DNA of 64,000 nt from Mucilaginibacter terrae. Lineage in GTDB: Bacteria > Bacteroidota > Bacteroidia > Sphingobacteriales > Sphingobacteriaceae. Both the position numbers and the translations under genes were made by a program. Under the pieces are notes generated by a model. The model ran no database searches, was not told where the DNA came from, and saw only the letters and a list, made by a program, of their open reading frames with translations. The stretch lies in NCBI RefSeq assembly GCF_031951985.1, contig NZ_JAVLVU010000001.1:1426001-1490000 (forward strand). Direction: 5' to 3'. Positions 34,946 through 44,323 of the stretch are shown one piece after another. How positions within the stretch are numbered: position 1 is the stretch's first letter; every line of letters begins with the position of its first letter.

Positions 34946-35170
34946 TCACTTCTTAGTTATGCGAGGTTCTACTTTAAATTCGGCACCGGCATTAGACTGG
35001 CTTTGCACCGTTATAGAGCCACCTAAGCGTTCAACCTGCATTTTTACGATATACAGGCTCATTCCTTTGCCTTCCACGCTACGGTCAAAAACGTTTAAAG
35101 GCCAAATAAGCTTCGCCCACATTTTGCAAGGTCGATGCCTTTTACCTGATTTAATAAACGCGGGTTAATA
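34946..35170 (-). pseudogene. Relic of a histidine kinase C-terminus
   Basis: The minus strand reads, in one frame, VEGKGMSLYIVKMQVE followed by RLGGSITVQSQSNAGAEFKV before a TGA at 34946. This is the G2 box and last strand of a HATPase domain of PAS-type kinases, similar in layout to the one at 60505. Upstream the expected preceding HATPase sequence is lost or out of frame, and no kinase body follows. It is therefore a remnant, probably from deletion or rearrangement next to the HTCS gene. Confidence 0.65.
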
Positions 35171-35399
35171 CGTATTAGCAGCACAACAAACTGGTCAAAA
35201 TATAATTTACTGTATAACAGGCAATCAACAATAAAAAGAATACAGAAGTGACTTTTTAGTACAATAAAGGCTATATTAACGCATTTTTACTATACTTCTG
35301 TTTATGTACAATTACAGTACGGTCACCATCTGTATGGTTTTTAGGCCCTATTCAAATGTGAGTAAGTTAGTTAATCGTTTAAAGGCAAGTGCATAAGCA

Positions 35400-36215
35400 A
35401 TGCAAGTAACCGGCGATAACCTGCTTGTATTATTAGCCATAGGTACCTTAGGGATGCTTACACTGGCTATATCGGTTATATTTATGCATGTACGCAATCA
35501 AAACAGGCTGCTTAAACAAAAAGAAATTGCGCAGGAAGCCGAGCTTAAGCATCAGCGGGTATTGCTAAACGCAGTTATTACTTCGCAAGAGGCCGAACGC
35601 AAGCGAATTGGGCAGGATTTGCATGATGATATTGGCGCCTCACTTTCGGGCTTAAGGTTGATGATCGATGTTTACCAGCCCGCTAATACCGAGGAACAAT
35701 CGTTTAAACAGTTCCGTAGCAATACAAAAGAAACCATTGATACTATTGTTGCCGAACTACGGCATATTGCGCACCATTTATCGCCATCGTTACTTACGTT
35801 GCATGGCTTACATGCGGCGTTAAATAAGCAACTTGAGTTTATTAACCGCACCAATTATTTGCAAGGCTCCATAGTTAATGATGCTCCCGAAGTAATTAAT
35901 AGCCTGGAGATAGAAACATCAACAGCCATATATCGTGTGTTGGAAGAATTATTAAATAATACGATAAAACATGCCAAAGCAACCAACATACAAATTAACT
36001 TTGCAATGCAAGATGATAATTTAATGATACGTTACACCGATGACGGTATTGGCTTGCCTTCGCAATCGGTTATCAATGGCAAGGGTATGGGAATGCAAAA
36101 CATCGAAAGCCGCTTGTCAATTATCGATGCCACATATCAAATTAATAACAACCCCGGCAACGGGTTCAGGATAGATATTACTTATCCTGTAAAAAAGAAT
36201 ACCACTAATGAATAA
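35400..36215 (+). CDS. NarL-type sensor histidine kinase without a sensor domain
   Basis: A 271-residue kinase. One membrane helix (LLVLLAIGTLGMLTLAISVIF), a short linker, then HisKA_3 with the phosphorylated His in DLHDDIGASLSG, and a HATPase domain (VLEELLNNTIKHA, DDGIGL, GKGMGMQNIESRL). There is no periplasmic or PAS sensory region, so it may need a partner or sense the membrane. It overlaps the response-regulator gene by 8 bp and pairs with it. Confidence 0.93.
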   Translation: MQVTGDNLLVLLAIGTLGMLTLAISVIFMHVRNQNRLLKQKEIAQEAELKHQRVLLNAVITSQEAERKRIGQDLHDDIGASLSGLRLMIDVYQPANTEEQSFKQFRSNTKETIDTIVAELRHIAHHLSPSLLTLHGLHAALNKQLEFINRTNYLQGSIVNDAPEVINSLEIETSTAIYRVLEELLNNTIKHAKATNIQINFAMQDDNLMIRYTDDGIGLPSQSVINGKGMGMQNIESRLSIIDATYQINNNPGNGFRIDITYPVKKNTTNE

Positions 36216-36876
36216 AATAAAAGTAGCAATTGCCGACGATCACAAAATATTTGGCCAAAGTTTAGGGATGCTTATCCAGGCTGTAAGTGATTTCGAATTG
36301 TTATTTGTAGCCGAAAACGGGCTCGATTTCCTGGAAAAGCTGAAAGCTGCTCCTGCCCCGCCCGATGTAGCCCTGCTTGATATAGATATGCCCGGCATGA
36401 ACGGCATTGAATTGAACAGGCAATTGCACCGCAATAAGAGCGATATTAAAGTTATTATGCTATCGGTACACCTGGAAGAAGAACTGATAACCCAGGTAAT
36501 AGATGATGGTGCCGCATCATACTTAGCCAAAAACTGCGACAAGGACGATTTGATCAAAGCTGTGCGGATGGTTTACGAAGAAGGATTTTACATAAATCAG
36601 CTTACCTTACGTGCGCTCACACTGGCAGCCAAAAACCGCAACAAATCACCTAAAAAGTTAAAGCCCGTACACGAAACCTTAACCGATCGTGAGCGCGATA
36701 TATTGGATTTAATTTGCAAAGAGTACAACAATACTGAGATCGCCCAGATACTTTTCATCAGCGTACGCACAGTTGAAGGGCATCGTAACAACCTGTTAGC
36801 CAAAACTAACAGCCGTAATACTGCCGGATTGGTGTTATTTGCTATCAGGCACGAATTATTTGAAATGCCTACCTAA
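36208..36876 (+). CDS. LuxR/NarL-type response regulator
   Basis: A 222-residue regulator: receiver domain with acidic pocket (IADDH), phosphorylated Asp in LLDIDMPGMNG, then a LuxR-type helix-turn-helix (LTDRERDILDLICKEYNN, ISVRTVEGHRNN). Translationally coupled to the kinase before it. Target genes are unknown; the nearby small protein and the DUF72 gene follow on the same strand. Confidence 0.94.
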   Translation: MNKIKVAIADDHKIFGQSLGMLIQAVSDFELLFVAENGLDFLEKLKAAPAPPDVALLDIDMPGMNGIELNRQLHRNKSDIKVIMLSVHLEEELITQVIDDGAASYLAKNCDKDDLIKAVRMVYEEGFYINQLTLRALTLAAKNRNKSPKKLKPVHETLTDRERDILDLICKEYNNTEIAQILFISVRTVEGHRNNLLAKTNSRNTAGLVLFAIRHELFEMPT

Positions 36877-36973
36877 AACAGGTATTTATACGTGGTTTTT
36901 AAGTCGGGTAGTTATACCCTTGAATTTAAGTATGGGGCTATACTATATTTGTAATGACCCATATTTACGACTT

Positions 36974-37225
36974 ATGAACATCAGCCTCCTTGTCAAACAA
37001 CAAATTCTTCAAATTTGCGACGGCCCGGTGCATGTACCCGAGAAACTTCCGGATAATGTGCCGCTTTCACATTTAGGCTATGATGAAGACGCATCGTTAT
37101 GCCGGGCGTTAGAGGCTGAGCTAAAAAAACTGATTTATAAAAAAGGCAGCAAAAAAAATATTGAGAGCGGACTCATCTCTGAGGATATGACCGTGAGCGA
37201 ATGTATTCAATTAGTAGCGTCCTGA
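36974..37225 (+). CDS. Small protein of unknown function
   Basis: An 83-residue acidic, probably cytoplasmic protein starting MNISLLVKQQILQICDG. I chose the ATG at 36974; the longer frame to 36839 overlaps the regulator gene and is poorly protein-like. The rest is mostly helical, with LSHLGYDEDASLCRALEAEL and a TVSECIQLV end. I do not recognise it. A possible role with the two-component pair is not supported beyond position. Confidence 0.65.
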   Translation: MNISLLVKQQILQICDGPVHVPEKLPDNVPLSHLGYDEDASLCRALEAELKKLIYKKGSKKNIESGLISEDMTVSECIQLVAS

Positions 37226-37279
37226 ATATTAAAGTAAATTCACTGCCAACATCGTTTCTGCTAATTGGTTACTTATAAT

Positions 37280-38047
37280 GTGAGTAATCAATCAAATCAT
37301 AAAGCAGGCATATATACGGGTACCAGTAACGTTGTATTGCCGGTGCCCAATAAGCAGTCCTACCCTCCCGAATATCAAAACAAAAACCGTTTGTGTTACT
37401 ATGGTTCCTTGTTTAATAGCGTTGAAGTTAACAGTACCTTTTATAAACTCCCTTTAGCCCGTACCATAACGCGTTGGGCCGAAGAAGTTCCTGAAAATTT
37501 CAGGTTTACGTTTAAGTTGTGGCAGGAAATTACACATCAAAAAGGATTAGCCTTTAATCCTGAGGACGTGCACCGCTTTATGAATATTACTAACCATGCA
37601 GGTGATAAAAAAGGCTGCCTATTGGTTCAAATGCCACCCAGCACTACTGTAAACACTTTCCAACTCAATCATCTTATCAATACTATTAAACAAGCCGATG
37701 AAAGCGGGATATGGCCTATAGCCATCGAGTTTCGTAACCGTTCGTGGTATGATGAATCGGTTTACGATTTATTAGATGAACAATGTGTGAGTATGGTATT
37801 GCATGATTTACCAGCCTCGGCAGCACCTATGCGTTTGGGCGAAAGTAATTGTATATACCTGCGCTTTCATGGCCCTCAAGGTGGTTACAGAGGAAGCTAT
37901 GCAGATGATTTTTTGCATGAATATGCCCTATATGTAAACGAATGGGCAGCAGATGGCAAAACGGTTTATGCCTATTTTAATAACACAATGGGCGAAGCCG
38001 TTAAAAACCTGATGACCTTTAATGATTATGTAGCCGCTAAACAATAA
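37280..38047 (+). CDS. DUF72 (YecE-like) family protein
   Basis: About 255 residues of a DUF72 TIM-barrel protein. The family pieces are VEVNSTFYKLPLARTITRWA, FRFTFKLWQEITH, IAIEFRNRSWYDESVYDLL and YLRFHGPQGGYRGSYADD with the terminal AYFNNTMGEA. Function is unknown for the family, but the cleft motifs suggest an enzyme. There is no ATG: GTG at 37280 or TTG at 37265 must be used. Terminator at 38051-38075. Confidence 0.9.
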   Translation: MSNQSNHKAGIYTGTSNVVLPVPNKQSYPPEYQNKNRLCYYGSLFNSVEVNSTFYKLPLARTITRWAEEVPENFRFTFKLWQEITHQKGLAFNPEDVHRFMNITNHAGDKKGCLLVQMPPSTTVNTFQLNHLINTIKQADESGIWPIAIEFRNRSWYDESVYDLLDEQCVSMVLHDLPASAAPMRLGESNCIYLRFHGPQGGYRGSYADDFLHEYALYVNEWAADGKTVYAYFNNTMGEAVKNLMTFNDYVAAKQ

Positions 38048-38050
38048 AAA

Positions 38051-38075
38051 GCCGGGCATCGTCGCAACGCCCGGC
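38051..38075. terminator. Bidirectional terminator between DUF72 and pectate lyase genes
   Basis: GCCGGGC/GCCCGGC stem with an 11-base loop, followed on the minus strand by TTTTT and on the plus strand by TTAAA. It ends the long PUL transcript that reads from 54598. Confidence 0.85.
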
Positions 38076-38116
38076 TTAAACCAACTAAAAAATGCAAACG
38101 TAGTTTACAAAGTTTT

Positions 38117-39373
38117 TTATTTAAGCTTAATTATTGCATTCAGATATTTTTCTAACCGGGTATAACCTTCTCCATTTGCGTTATTAGCCTGAAATTTCGC
38201 ATCCCATTTATCAGGTATGCCATCGTTATTGCTATCCACTAATTTTTCAACTACAGGTAACTCGGGTTGGCCGCCGGCATCTGCTTCTGTTTTAAAAATT
38301 TGCCCTGCTTTGCCTAAACTTTTCAGGTAGCCTATAATGCGGGCATCTACCGCATCGCGCTGTAACGATGCTCCTGCGCTTTCAACTACTTTTTTGTAGG
38401 CATCGGCGGCGTTATCAATACTTACAACAGGCATATATGTAGGTGCTTTAAGTAGCGTAACTCCTTTTTGCACAAAGTCCGAATCAACAAGCAAACGGCC
38501 GTTTAACTTACCGTCTTTGTTCATATCAACATAATTCCCTTTATGGAAAACCTTATCGGTTGCCGAAAACATGCCCATGTAAGCTTTACCAGAATTTGGG
38601 CCCGCAATAAAATAATTGTTAACTATATCCTGCGTGTGATCAGCACCTGAATGCCCTCCAACAAAGCCGTTGGTTCCCCAGTTATAGATCACGTTGTTAA
38701 TATATTCTATACCTGCCTTAGCTTTAGGGTTACGGCTCGAGTTATCTATCCATAGGCTATGATGCACAGTTACATTGGTAGGGTTTTCAAACAAAGCACC
38801 AAAACGCTGCGGGTCGATGGATTCGCCAATGAGGCAGTATTGCAGGGTAATGTTATTGCTGTTTTTAATGTGCAGGTTATCCCAGCGGCCCCAGGCAATA
38901 CTCACATGGTCAAATATTACATCCTTGCAATCATCGGCCACAACAGTGCAGGCACCCCGAGGCATATTAATGCTTCCTCTAAAACGCATGTAGCGGATAA
39001 TGCTGCTATCGGCAAATGACACTCCGTTGCCATACACCACAATACCCTGCCCCGGAGCAGTTTGACCCGCAATGGTAATTTTGGGTGCAGCCTTAATTTT
39101 ATCAACTATTTTAATAACCCCGGTTACATCAAAAACAATGGTTCGGTTGGGCTTGCTCACCGCATCCCGAAACGAGCCGTAGCCGGTATCGTTTAAATTG
39201 GTGACATGGTAAACCTCCCCGCCTCTGCCTCCGGTGGCAAAGCGCCCAAAGCCTTCGGCTCCCGGAAAAGCCAATTGCTGTGCATTTGCCTTTGTGGCAA
39301 AACCCAAAGCTGTTATGGCAAAGGCATTACGCAGCGCTTTATAATATTTTATGAGAGGTGTTGTAGTACGCAT
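38117..39373 (-). CDS. Pectate lyase (PL1-like), secreted
   Basis: A 418-residue parallel beta-helix lyase with a signal peptide (AITALGFATKANAQQ). It contains AFPGAEGFGRFATGGRGGEVYHVTNL, the usual opening of Bacteroidota PL1 enzymes (in two pieces: the PGAEGFGRFATGGRGG part and the YHVTNLNDTG part), IRYMRFRGS, and the calcium-binding region DDCKDVIFDHVSIAWG. The C-terminus (LVDSNNDGIPDKWD) is a dockerin-like calcium loop of the kind common in these proteins. It should cut homogalacturonan by beta-elimination, and it defines the locus as a pectin PUL. Last gene of the operon, 18 bp after susD. Confidence 0.93.
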   Translation of the reverse strand: MRTTTPLIKYYKALRNAFAITALGFATKANAQQLAFPGAEGFGRFATGGRGGEVYHVTNLNDTGYGSFRDAVSKPNRTIVFDVTGVIKIVDKIKAAPKITIAGQTAPGQGIVVYGNGVSFADSSIIRYMRFRGSINMPRGACTVVADDCKDVIFDHVSIAWGRWDNLHIKNSNNITLQYCLIGESIDPQRFGALFENPTNVTVHHSLWIDNSSRNPKAKAGIEYINNVIYNWGTNGFVGGHSGADHTQDIVNNYFIAGPNSGKAYMGMFSATDKVFHKGNYVDMNKDGKLNGRLLVDSDFVQKGVTLLKAPTYMPVVSIDNAADAYKKVVESAGASLQRDAVDARIIGYLKSLGKAGQIFKTEADAGGQPELPVVEKLVDSNNDGIPDKWDAKFQANNANGEGYTRLEKYLNAIIKLK

Positions 39374-39391
39374 ATGGGGTATTTATCATTT

Positions 39392-41095
39392 TTATTTAAA
39401 CGGCAGAAACCAGTTTGCCTTGTTCATGAGACGTGAACGTACTGCGGCCGCGGCCGGGTTACCGTCTTTAAGTAATTTATTGTAAACCTTATCAGCCAAA
39501 AAAGCCGGATCATTACGGCGCATAGCTATGCGCATGAGGTCTTGCCAGCGATTGCCCTCGTAAGCCAATTCAAGCGCTCCCTCGTCGATCAGCTTGTCTT
39601 CCATGCCCGTCATATCGGTTTGCAGGGCAACGTTAAGGTTGGTGGTGCCCACCCTTGCGCGTATACCCAGGTTACGGTGGTATTTACCTCTAATGGTTGG
39701 GGCATCCAGCTTACGGGCATCAAACATATAAGGCTCGGGCAGGTTGGTAATGCGGCGTTTGGTAGCATCAGGTTCGGCCGTATTATCATAAGCACCTTTT
39801 ATACCGGCATTAACCAGCGCCCATGCTATTTTAGTTTGCCCATCGCGGTTAGCGGCTTCGGCGTAGCGCAGGTGAAGGGTTGGCGTGCGGTATAAAAACC
39901 AGCGACCGTTTTTCTCCAATGCATTTACAGGTAAACCGGTTGTGGTGTTTAGGTAGTTATAAAGGAATTTAACAATAACCGGCTGACCGTTAATGATCTT
40001 ATAGGTATTGTTAGGGCCACGCAAATCAAACGGTGTACCATCATTTTGTATTTGGGCATTCCAGTTATCAATAGCGGTTTGCGATGGCTTAACAAGGTAG
40101 CTTCCGCCCGAATTGGCGAACAAGTCAACAAACGGATTTTCGGGTGCAAATGATTTATCAAATACCATCGACCATATCCACTCGGTTTGAAATTCCCTGT
40201 CCTGCATCGATCTTGACAGGAACCCCTGCCACGCGCTGGTGGTAACGGCATCGTTATCGGTACCGCTGTTTAAAGTGTAAGTATTAAAGTAATTATAGCT
40301 GTCGCCCGGGCCGTTTGGGGTCGAGGTTTCGAGCACTTCTTTGTAAACCGTAGCAGCTTTGCGGTACTCATTATTCCATAAATACAGATCGCCTAAAAGG
40401 CATTTTTTGTTCACAAAGAACAATTTTGACGGATAACCATCAATTTGAGTAACCATGCTGTTTGCAGCCGGATAAGGCAGCTTATAAGGCAAAGCCTCTA
40501 AAAATGCAATAAGCGTTTTTACCAAAGCATCCAAAGTTAAACGCGGGTATTTACTTTGATCTTTTACATCATTGGCGTTGGTTAATGCCTCGGTTACGTA
40601 AGGTACCTCACCAAAATGGAGCCCTAACTGGAAGTATAACCACGAACGCAATGCCGCCACATCGCTCCAGCGTTGGTTATAATCGTTGGCGGTGAGCTTA
40701 TTGGTGTCGTACATTATTTTCAGGTTCTTCATTACATCGTTACAGCTGAGTATAACCGCATAAAAAGGCTTGGGGTCGGCGTAGCTGTTGCCATCAAGCA
40801 CGTTGTGCGTGTTTATCTGCTGCAATTCGGCACCGGCATTGGGGGTAACTTCCATCAGGTCGGCACGGAGCTCGTTGAGTACTTCATACTGTTTGGCCAG
40901 GCCCAAAAGTTTACCATAAATACCCACCACGGCTGCATCGGCATCGTAAATATTTTGAAACATATTTTTGGCATCTACTTGGTTTTTGGGTTCTACATCG
41001 TACATATTGCGGCATGAGTACGAACCCGACAGCATGATAACCAGCGCGGCACTTTTTATAAATGGAGATATTTTAAATTTCATGTTGCTCTGCAT
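39392..41095 (-). CDS. SusD/RagB-family lipoprotein (second pair of the pectin PUL)
   Basis: A 567-residue SusD-like protein with a lipid-attachment cysteine in MLSGSYSCRNMY. TPR-like helices such as ALRSWLYFQLGLHFGEVPYV and the C-terminal LRYAEAANRDGQ and ELAYEGNRWQDLMRIAMRRN blocks are family features. It pairs with the SusC whose gene ends 6 bp upstream. The likely ligand is oligogalacturonide or a pectin side chain; this is inference from the PL1 gene next to it. An internal ATG at 41083 is an alternative start. Confidence 0.94.
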   Translation of the reverse strand: MQSNMKFKISPFIKSAALVIMLSGSYSCRNMYDVEPKNQVDAKNMFQNIYDADAAVVGIYGKLLGLAKQYEVLNELRADLMEVTPNAGAELQQINTHNVLDGNSYADPKPFYAVILSCNDVMKNLKIMYDTNKLTANDYNQRWSDVAALRSWLYFQLGLHFGEVPYVTEALTNANDVKDQSKYPRLTLDALVKTLIAFLEALPYKLPYPAANSMVTQIDGYPSKLFFVNKKCLLGDLYLWNNEYRKAATVYKEVLETSTPNGPGDSYNYFNTYTLNSGTDNDAVTTSAWQGFLSRSMQDREFQTEWIWSMVFDKSFAPENPFVDLFANSGGSYLVKPSQTAIDNWNAQIQNDGTPFDLRGPNNTYKIINGQPVIVKFLYNYLNTTTGLPVNALEKNGRWFLYRTPTLHLRYAEAANRDGQTKIAWALVNAGIKGAYDNTAEPDATKRRITNLPEPYMFDARKLDAPTIRGKYHRNLGIRARVGTTNLNVALQTDMTGMEDKLIDEGALELAYEGNRWQDLMRIAMRRNDPAFLADKVYNKLLKDGNPAAAAVRSRLMNKANWFLPFK

Positions 41096-41101
41096 TAATT
41101 A

Positions 41102-44100
41102 TTATAAACCTATACGTAACCCTAACTGTGCCGAGCGGAATTGCGGCTCGAGCGCAGTATCAATTCCTTGTGTTAGCGGGCTTCCGTTAGCACTAAACTC
41201 CGGATCGTAACCGAGGTATTTGGTAACGGTGAACAGGTTATCGGCGGTTAAATAAATAGTGGCGTATTTAAGTAATTTTGGTTTAACAGGCAGGTTGTAG
41301 TTAATAGCCAGCGTACGTAAACGCAGGTACGAGCCGTTCTCAATAAACCTGTCGCTAAAGCGGGCATTGCCCATCGGGTCGCCGTATGAGGCACGCGGAA
41401 CATCAGTTAACTGGCCGTCAAACCTCCAGCGGTTTACAATGTTGCCAAACTGGTTGGCCGGAGATGATAACGACTGCAATATTGCACGCGGACCATTGTA
41501 CACATCATTACCGCTGCTAAAGGTAAATATGGCCGTTAACGAAAAGTTTTTATAACTCATTTTACCGTTAAAGCTACCCACAAAGTCAGGGTTTGGATTA
41601 CCAATGATCTGGCGGTCGTTGGCATCAATAACTTTATCGCCGTTGGTATCAACAAAACGCATATCACCCCCTCTGAACGGGATGAGACCACCATCAGTAC
41701 CCCTGATGTTTAACCCGGCTTGTGCCGCCTCGGCATTTGAAGTGTATACACCGTTGGTTTTGTAACCGTAGAACATAGCAGTGGGCTGCCCAATACGGGT
41801 AATCATGGTAGCACCCGAGTAATTGGTGATCAAGTTATCAGATGGCAAGGCCGTTATACGGTTGCTATAAGTTGATACATTTACCCCTACATCTAATTTA
41901 AAAGTATTGTTAATGATGCGGCTGTTCAGGCTAAGGTCTAAACCATTAGTGCGCATGCCGCCACTGTTGGCTACTACATATTGCATACCTGCGGCGGTAT
42001 TAACCGGATCGAGGGTTAGCATTTTAGACGTTACGTTGTGGTAAGCATCAATGCTGAATGATACGCGCTCGTTAAATAAGGCTACATCCAAACCTATATT
42101 GGCTTTTTTGCTCAGTTCCCACTGTAATTGGGAGTTGGCAATATTACCCAGTACCAGGCCTTGCGTACCTAAAAGGTTTTGCGGACGATAGTATGAGCGG
42201 CTGTTATAATTACCAATATCATCGTTACCGGTTAAACCATAGCTGGCGCGAAGTTTCAGCAGGTCGATCGACTGCATATTGGCTAAAAATTTCTCTGAAG
42301 AAATAAGCCAGCTTGCCGCTACCGATGGCAATACCGCATATTTGTTACCGGCAATTGTTAATGCTCCCGGTATGTCTTTACCGAAGCGCGAAGAACCATC
42401 GGCCGAAAGATTGGCTGACAAATAGTACTTACTTTTAAAGCTGTAATTAAGCGCCATATAGGTATTTAACCACTTCCATTTGCCGTAATCGCCGCTCAAA
42501 CGGCGCAGGTTGGTTACACCGTTGCCAATACTCACAAAATCATCGGTTGGTGAGTTAAAACCTTGTGCGTAGTCCTGCTCGCTCTCGCTGTCGTGGTAAC
42601 GGAAACCGGCATTAAATAACAGATCGTGCTCACCGGTAAAGGTGCGTTTGTATGAGTACCAGGTATCGTTATAAAAAGAATTATAGCGTTGTATTGATGC
42701 ACCTAAGCGGCTGTATGCAATAGCATTACTCAAAATAACAGGCACTACGCCCATGCGTGGGATAAACGTATTTTCCCTCACCTTATCATACACCAAACCG
42801 GTTAATGAGCTTACGCTATGATGTTTATTGAACTGGTAATTAAACTTAACCGAGCCAAAGAAGCGGTAATACTTATTGGTTTGCTGTGCGTTACGGATTA
42901 GCGCAACCGGGTTACTTACGTTAAAAATATCGACATCGGCCAGATTGGGCGATTGCACGCCGGTTTCGGATATTTGGTTTACCGACAAAAACGGCGCTTT
43001 AATTAAACTAATTAACGTTGGGTTTGCTGTGGTTAAGCCCTGATCGCGCAGTATTTGCTCTGACGATGAAAACGACAGGTTGGTATTAGCGGTTAACTTT
43101 TGAGTTAAATTTAAATCGGCGTTAAAGCGGGTGCTGTAACGTTTCAGGTTGGTACTATCGGTAATACCATCATTATTTAAGTATCCTACCGACAGGGCGT
43201 ATTTGGCAATATTATCGCCCCCGGTTACTTTGAGGTAATAGTTTTGGCTGTAGCTACTGCTAAATACCTTATCCTGCCAGTTGGTGTTATTGTGGTATTG
43301 GTAGTATGCAGGGTTGGTCGACTGATTATCGTTCATGTACGGCTGCGCCTGAGTTTGGGCATCGGTTTGGCCTGCGCTGCGCAGTACATCAGAAAGGTAT
43401 AAGCGATAATCGGTAGTGTTTAATAACGGGATTTGCTTGGGCGTAAAGTTCATGCCACCATAGGCTGCAAAATCAATACGGGTTGATAGCTCTTTGGCAT
43501 GAGCCGTGTTAATTAAAATAACGCCATTGGCACCACGGCTGCCATAGTATGATGCACCGTCTTTAATTACGGTTATATTATCAATATCCTTAATATCGAT
43601 GTTCGACAGTGGGTTGGTAACATGCCCGTTAATAATAGAGCGCCCGTAGCTATTGGCATCATATATCATCCCATCAATTACATACAGCGGCTGATTGCTT
43701 CCGTTAAGGGAATTAAAACCATGCAGAAAAACTTCGGCACCCACACCCGGCGTACCCGAACGGCGCACTACATTTAGCCCGGCCACCTGGCCTTGTAAAA
43801 AGTTATCGGGCGTTTCCTTAGGGCGGTTCCAGCTGCCATCAGTATTTACCGATGCAACCGAGTAGCTGATCTGCGATTTTGGAGCCTGGCGGAAAGGCAG
43901 CGAAACCAAATCGTACATAGAGTTAAAACTATCCTCATAAAGGGCAGCGTTAACTATGGTACGACCGTTTACAGCCACATCCTTATACTGAAAGCCTTGT
44001 CCTGAAAATTGCAGCACACTGGTTTTTGAGGGCACCGTAATTTTAAAGTTGCCCTTATCATCGGTAATGGCGGCGGCAACATCCTGCACCACCACGTTTA

Positions 44101-44284
44101 TACCCGGTATAGGTTTTTTAGCAGCAGCATCGGTAACCTGGCCGGTTACCTGGTAGCCGTTCTTAATTTTATTTGCAGTCGTAACGGCGGTTTGCGTGCT
44201 ATCATTTTGCTGGGCGTTAGCAGCCGTGCAAAAACATATGCTTCCGCAAATAGCCAATACGTGTATAGGGGTAAAAATGCGCAT
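41102..44284 (-). CDS. SusC/RagA-family TonB-dependent transporter (second pair of the pectin PUL)
   Basis: A 1,060-residue transporter: signal peptide (ICFCTAANAQ), a carboxypeptidase-D-like domain (YQVTGQVTDAAAKKPIPGI), plug (LQGQVAGLNVVRRSGTPGV, IKDGASYYGSRGANGVILI) and the barrel ending RSAQLGLRIGL. It moves the oligosaccharide across the outer membrane. Its plug is more divergent than that of the partner at 49057, which suggests a different substrate size. A 39-bp gap separates it from the FAS1 gene upstream. Confidence 0.94.
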   Translation of the reverse strand: MRIFTPIHVLAICGSICFCTAANAQQNDSTQTAVTTANKIKNGYQVTGQVTDAAAKKPIPGINVVVQDVAAAITDDKGNFKITVPSKTSVLQFSGQGFQYKDVAVNGRTIVNAALYEDSFNSMYDLVSLPFRQAPKSQISYSVASVNTDGSWNRPKETPDNFLQGQVAGLNVVRRSGTPGVGAEVFLHGFNSLNGSNQPLYVIDGMIYDANSYGRSIINGHVTNPLSNIDIKDIDNITVIKDGASYYGSRGANGVILINTAHAKELSTRIDFAAYGGMNFTPKQIPLLNTTDYRLYLSDVLRSAGQTDAQTQAQPYMNDNQSTNPAYYQYHNNTNWQDKVFSSSYSQNYYLKVTGGDNIAKYALSVGYLNNDGITDSTNLKRYSTRFNADLNLTQKLTANTNLSFSSSEQILRDQGLTTANPTLISLIKAPFLSVNQISETGVQSPNLADVDIFNVSNPVALIRNAQQTNKYYRFFGSVKFNYQFNKHHSVSSLTGLVYDKVRENTFIPRMGVVPVILSNAIAYSRLGASIQRYNSFYNDTWYSYKRTFTGEHDLLFNAGFRYHDSESEQDYAQGFNSPTDDFVSIGNGVTNLRRLSGDYGKWKWLNTYMALNYSFKSKYYLSANLSADGSSRFGKDIPGALTIAGNKYAVLPSVAASWLISSEKFLANMQSIDLLKLRASYGLTGNDDIGNYNSRSYYRPQNLLGTQGLVLGNIANSQLQWELSKKANIGLDVALFNERVSFSIDAYHNVTSKMLTLDPVNTAAGMQYVVANSGGMRTNGLDLSLNSRIINNTFKLDVGVNVSTYSNRITALPSDNLITNYSGATMITRIGQPTAMFYGYKTNGVYTSNAEAAQAGLNIRGTDGGLIPFRGGDMRFVDTNGDKVIDANDRQIIGNPNPDFVGSFNGKMSYKNFSLTAIFTFSSGNDVYNGPRAILQSLSSPANQFGNIVNRWRFDGQLTDVPRASYGDPMGNARFSDRFIENGSYLRLRTLAINYNLPVKPKLLKYATIYLTADNLFTVTKYLGYDPEFSANGSPLTQGIDTALEPQFRSAQLGLRIGL

Positions 44285-44323
44285 GTTTATAGGTTATATA
44301 ATTGCTTCATCAGGTTTAAAAAA

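Noticed and set aside
34959..35168. A 69-residue plus-strand open frame
   Set aside because: It is the complement of the histidine-kinase relic on the minus strand.
36839..36973. Longer start for the 83-residue protein
   Set aside because: It overlaps the response regulator and adds sequence not like a protein start.
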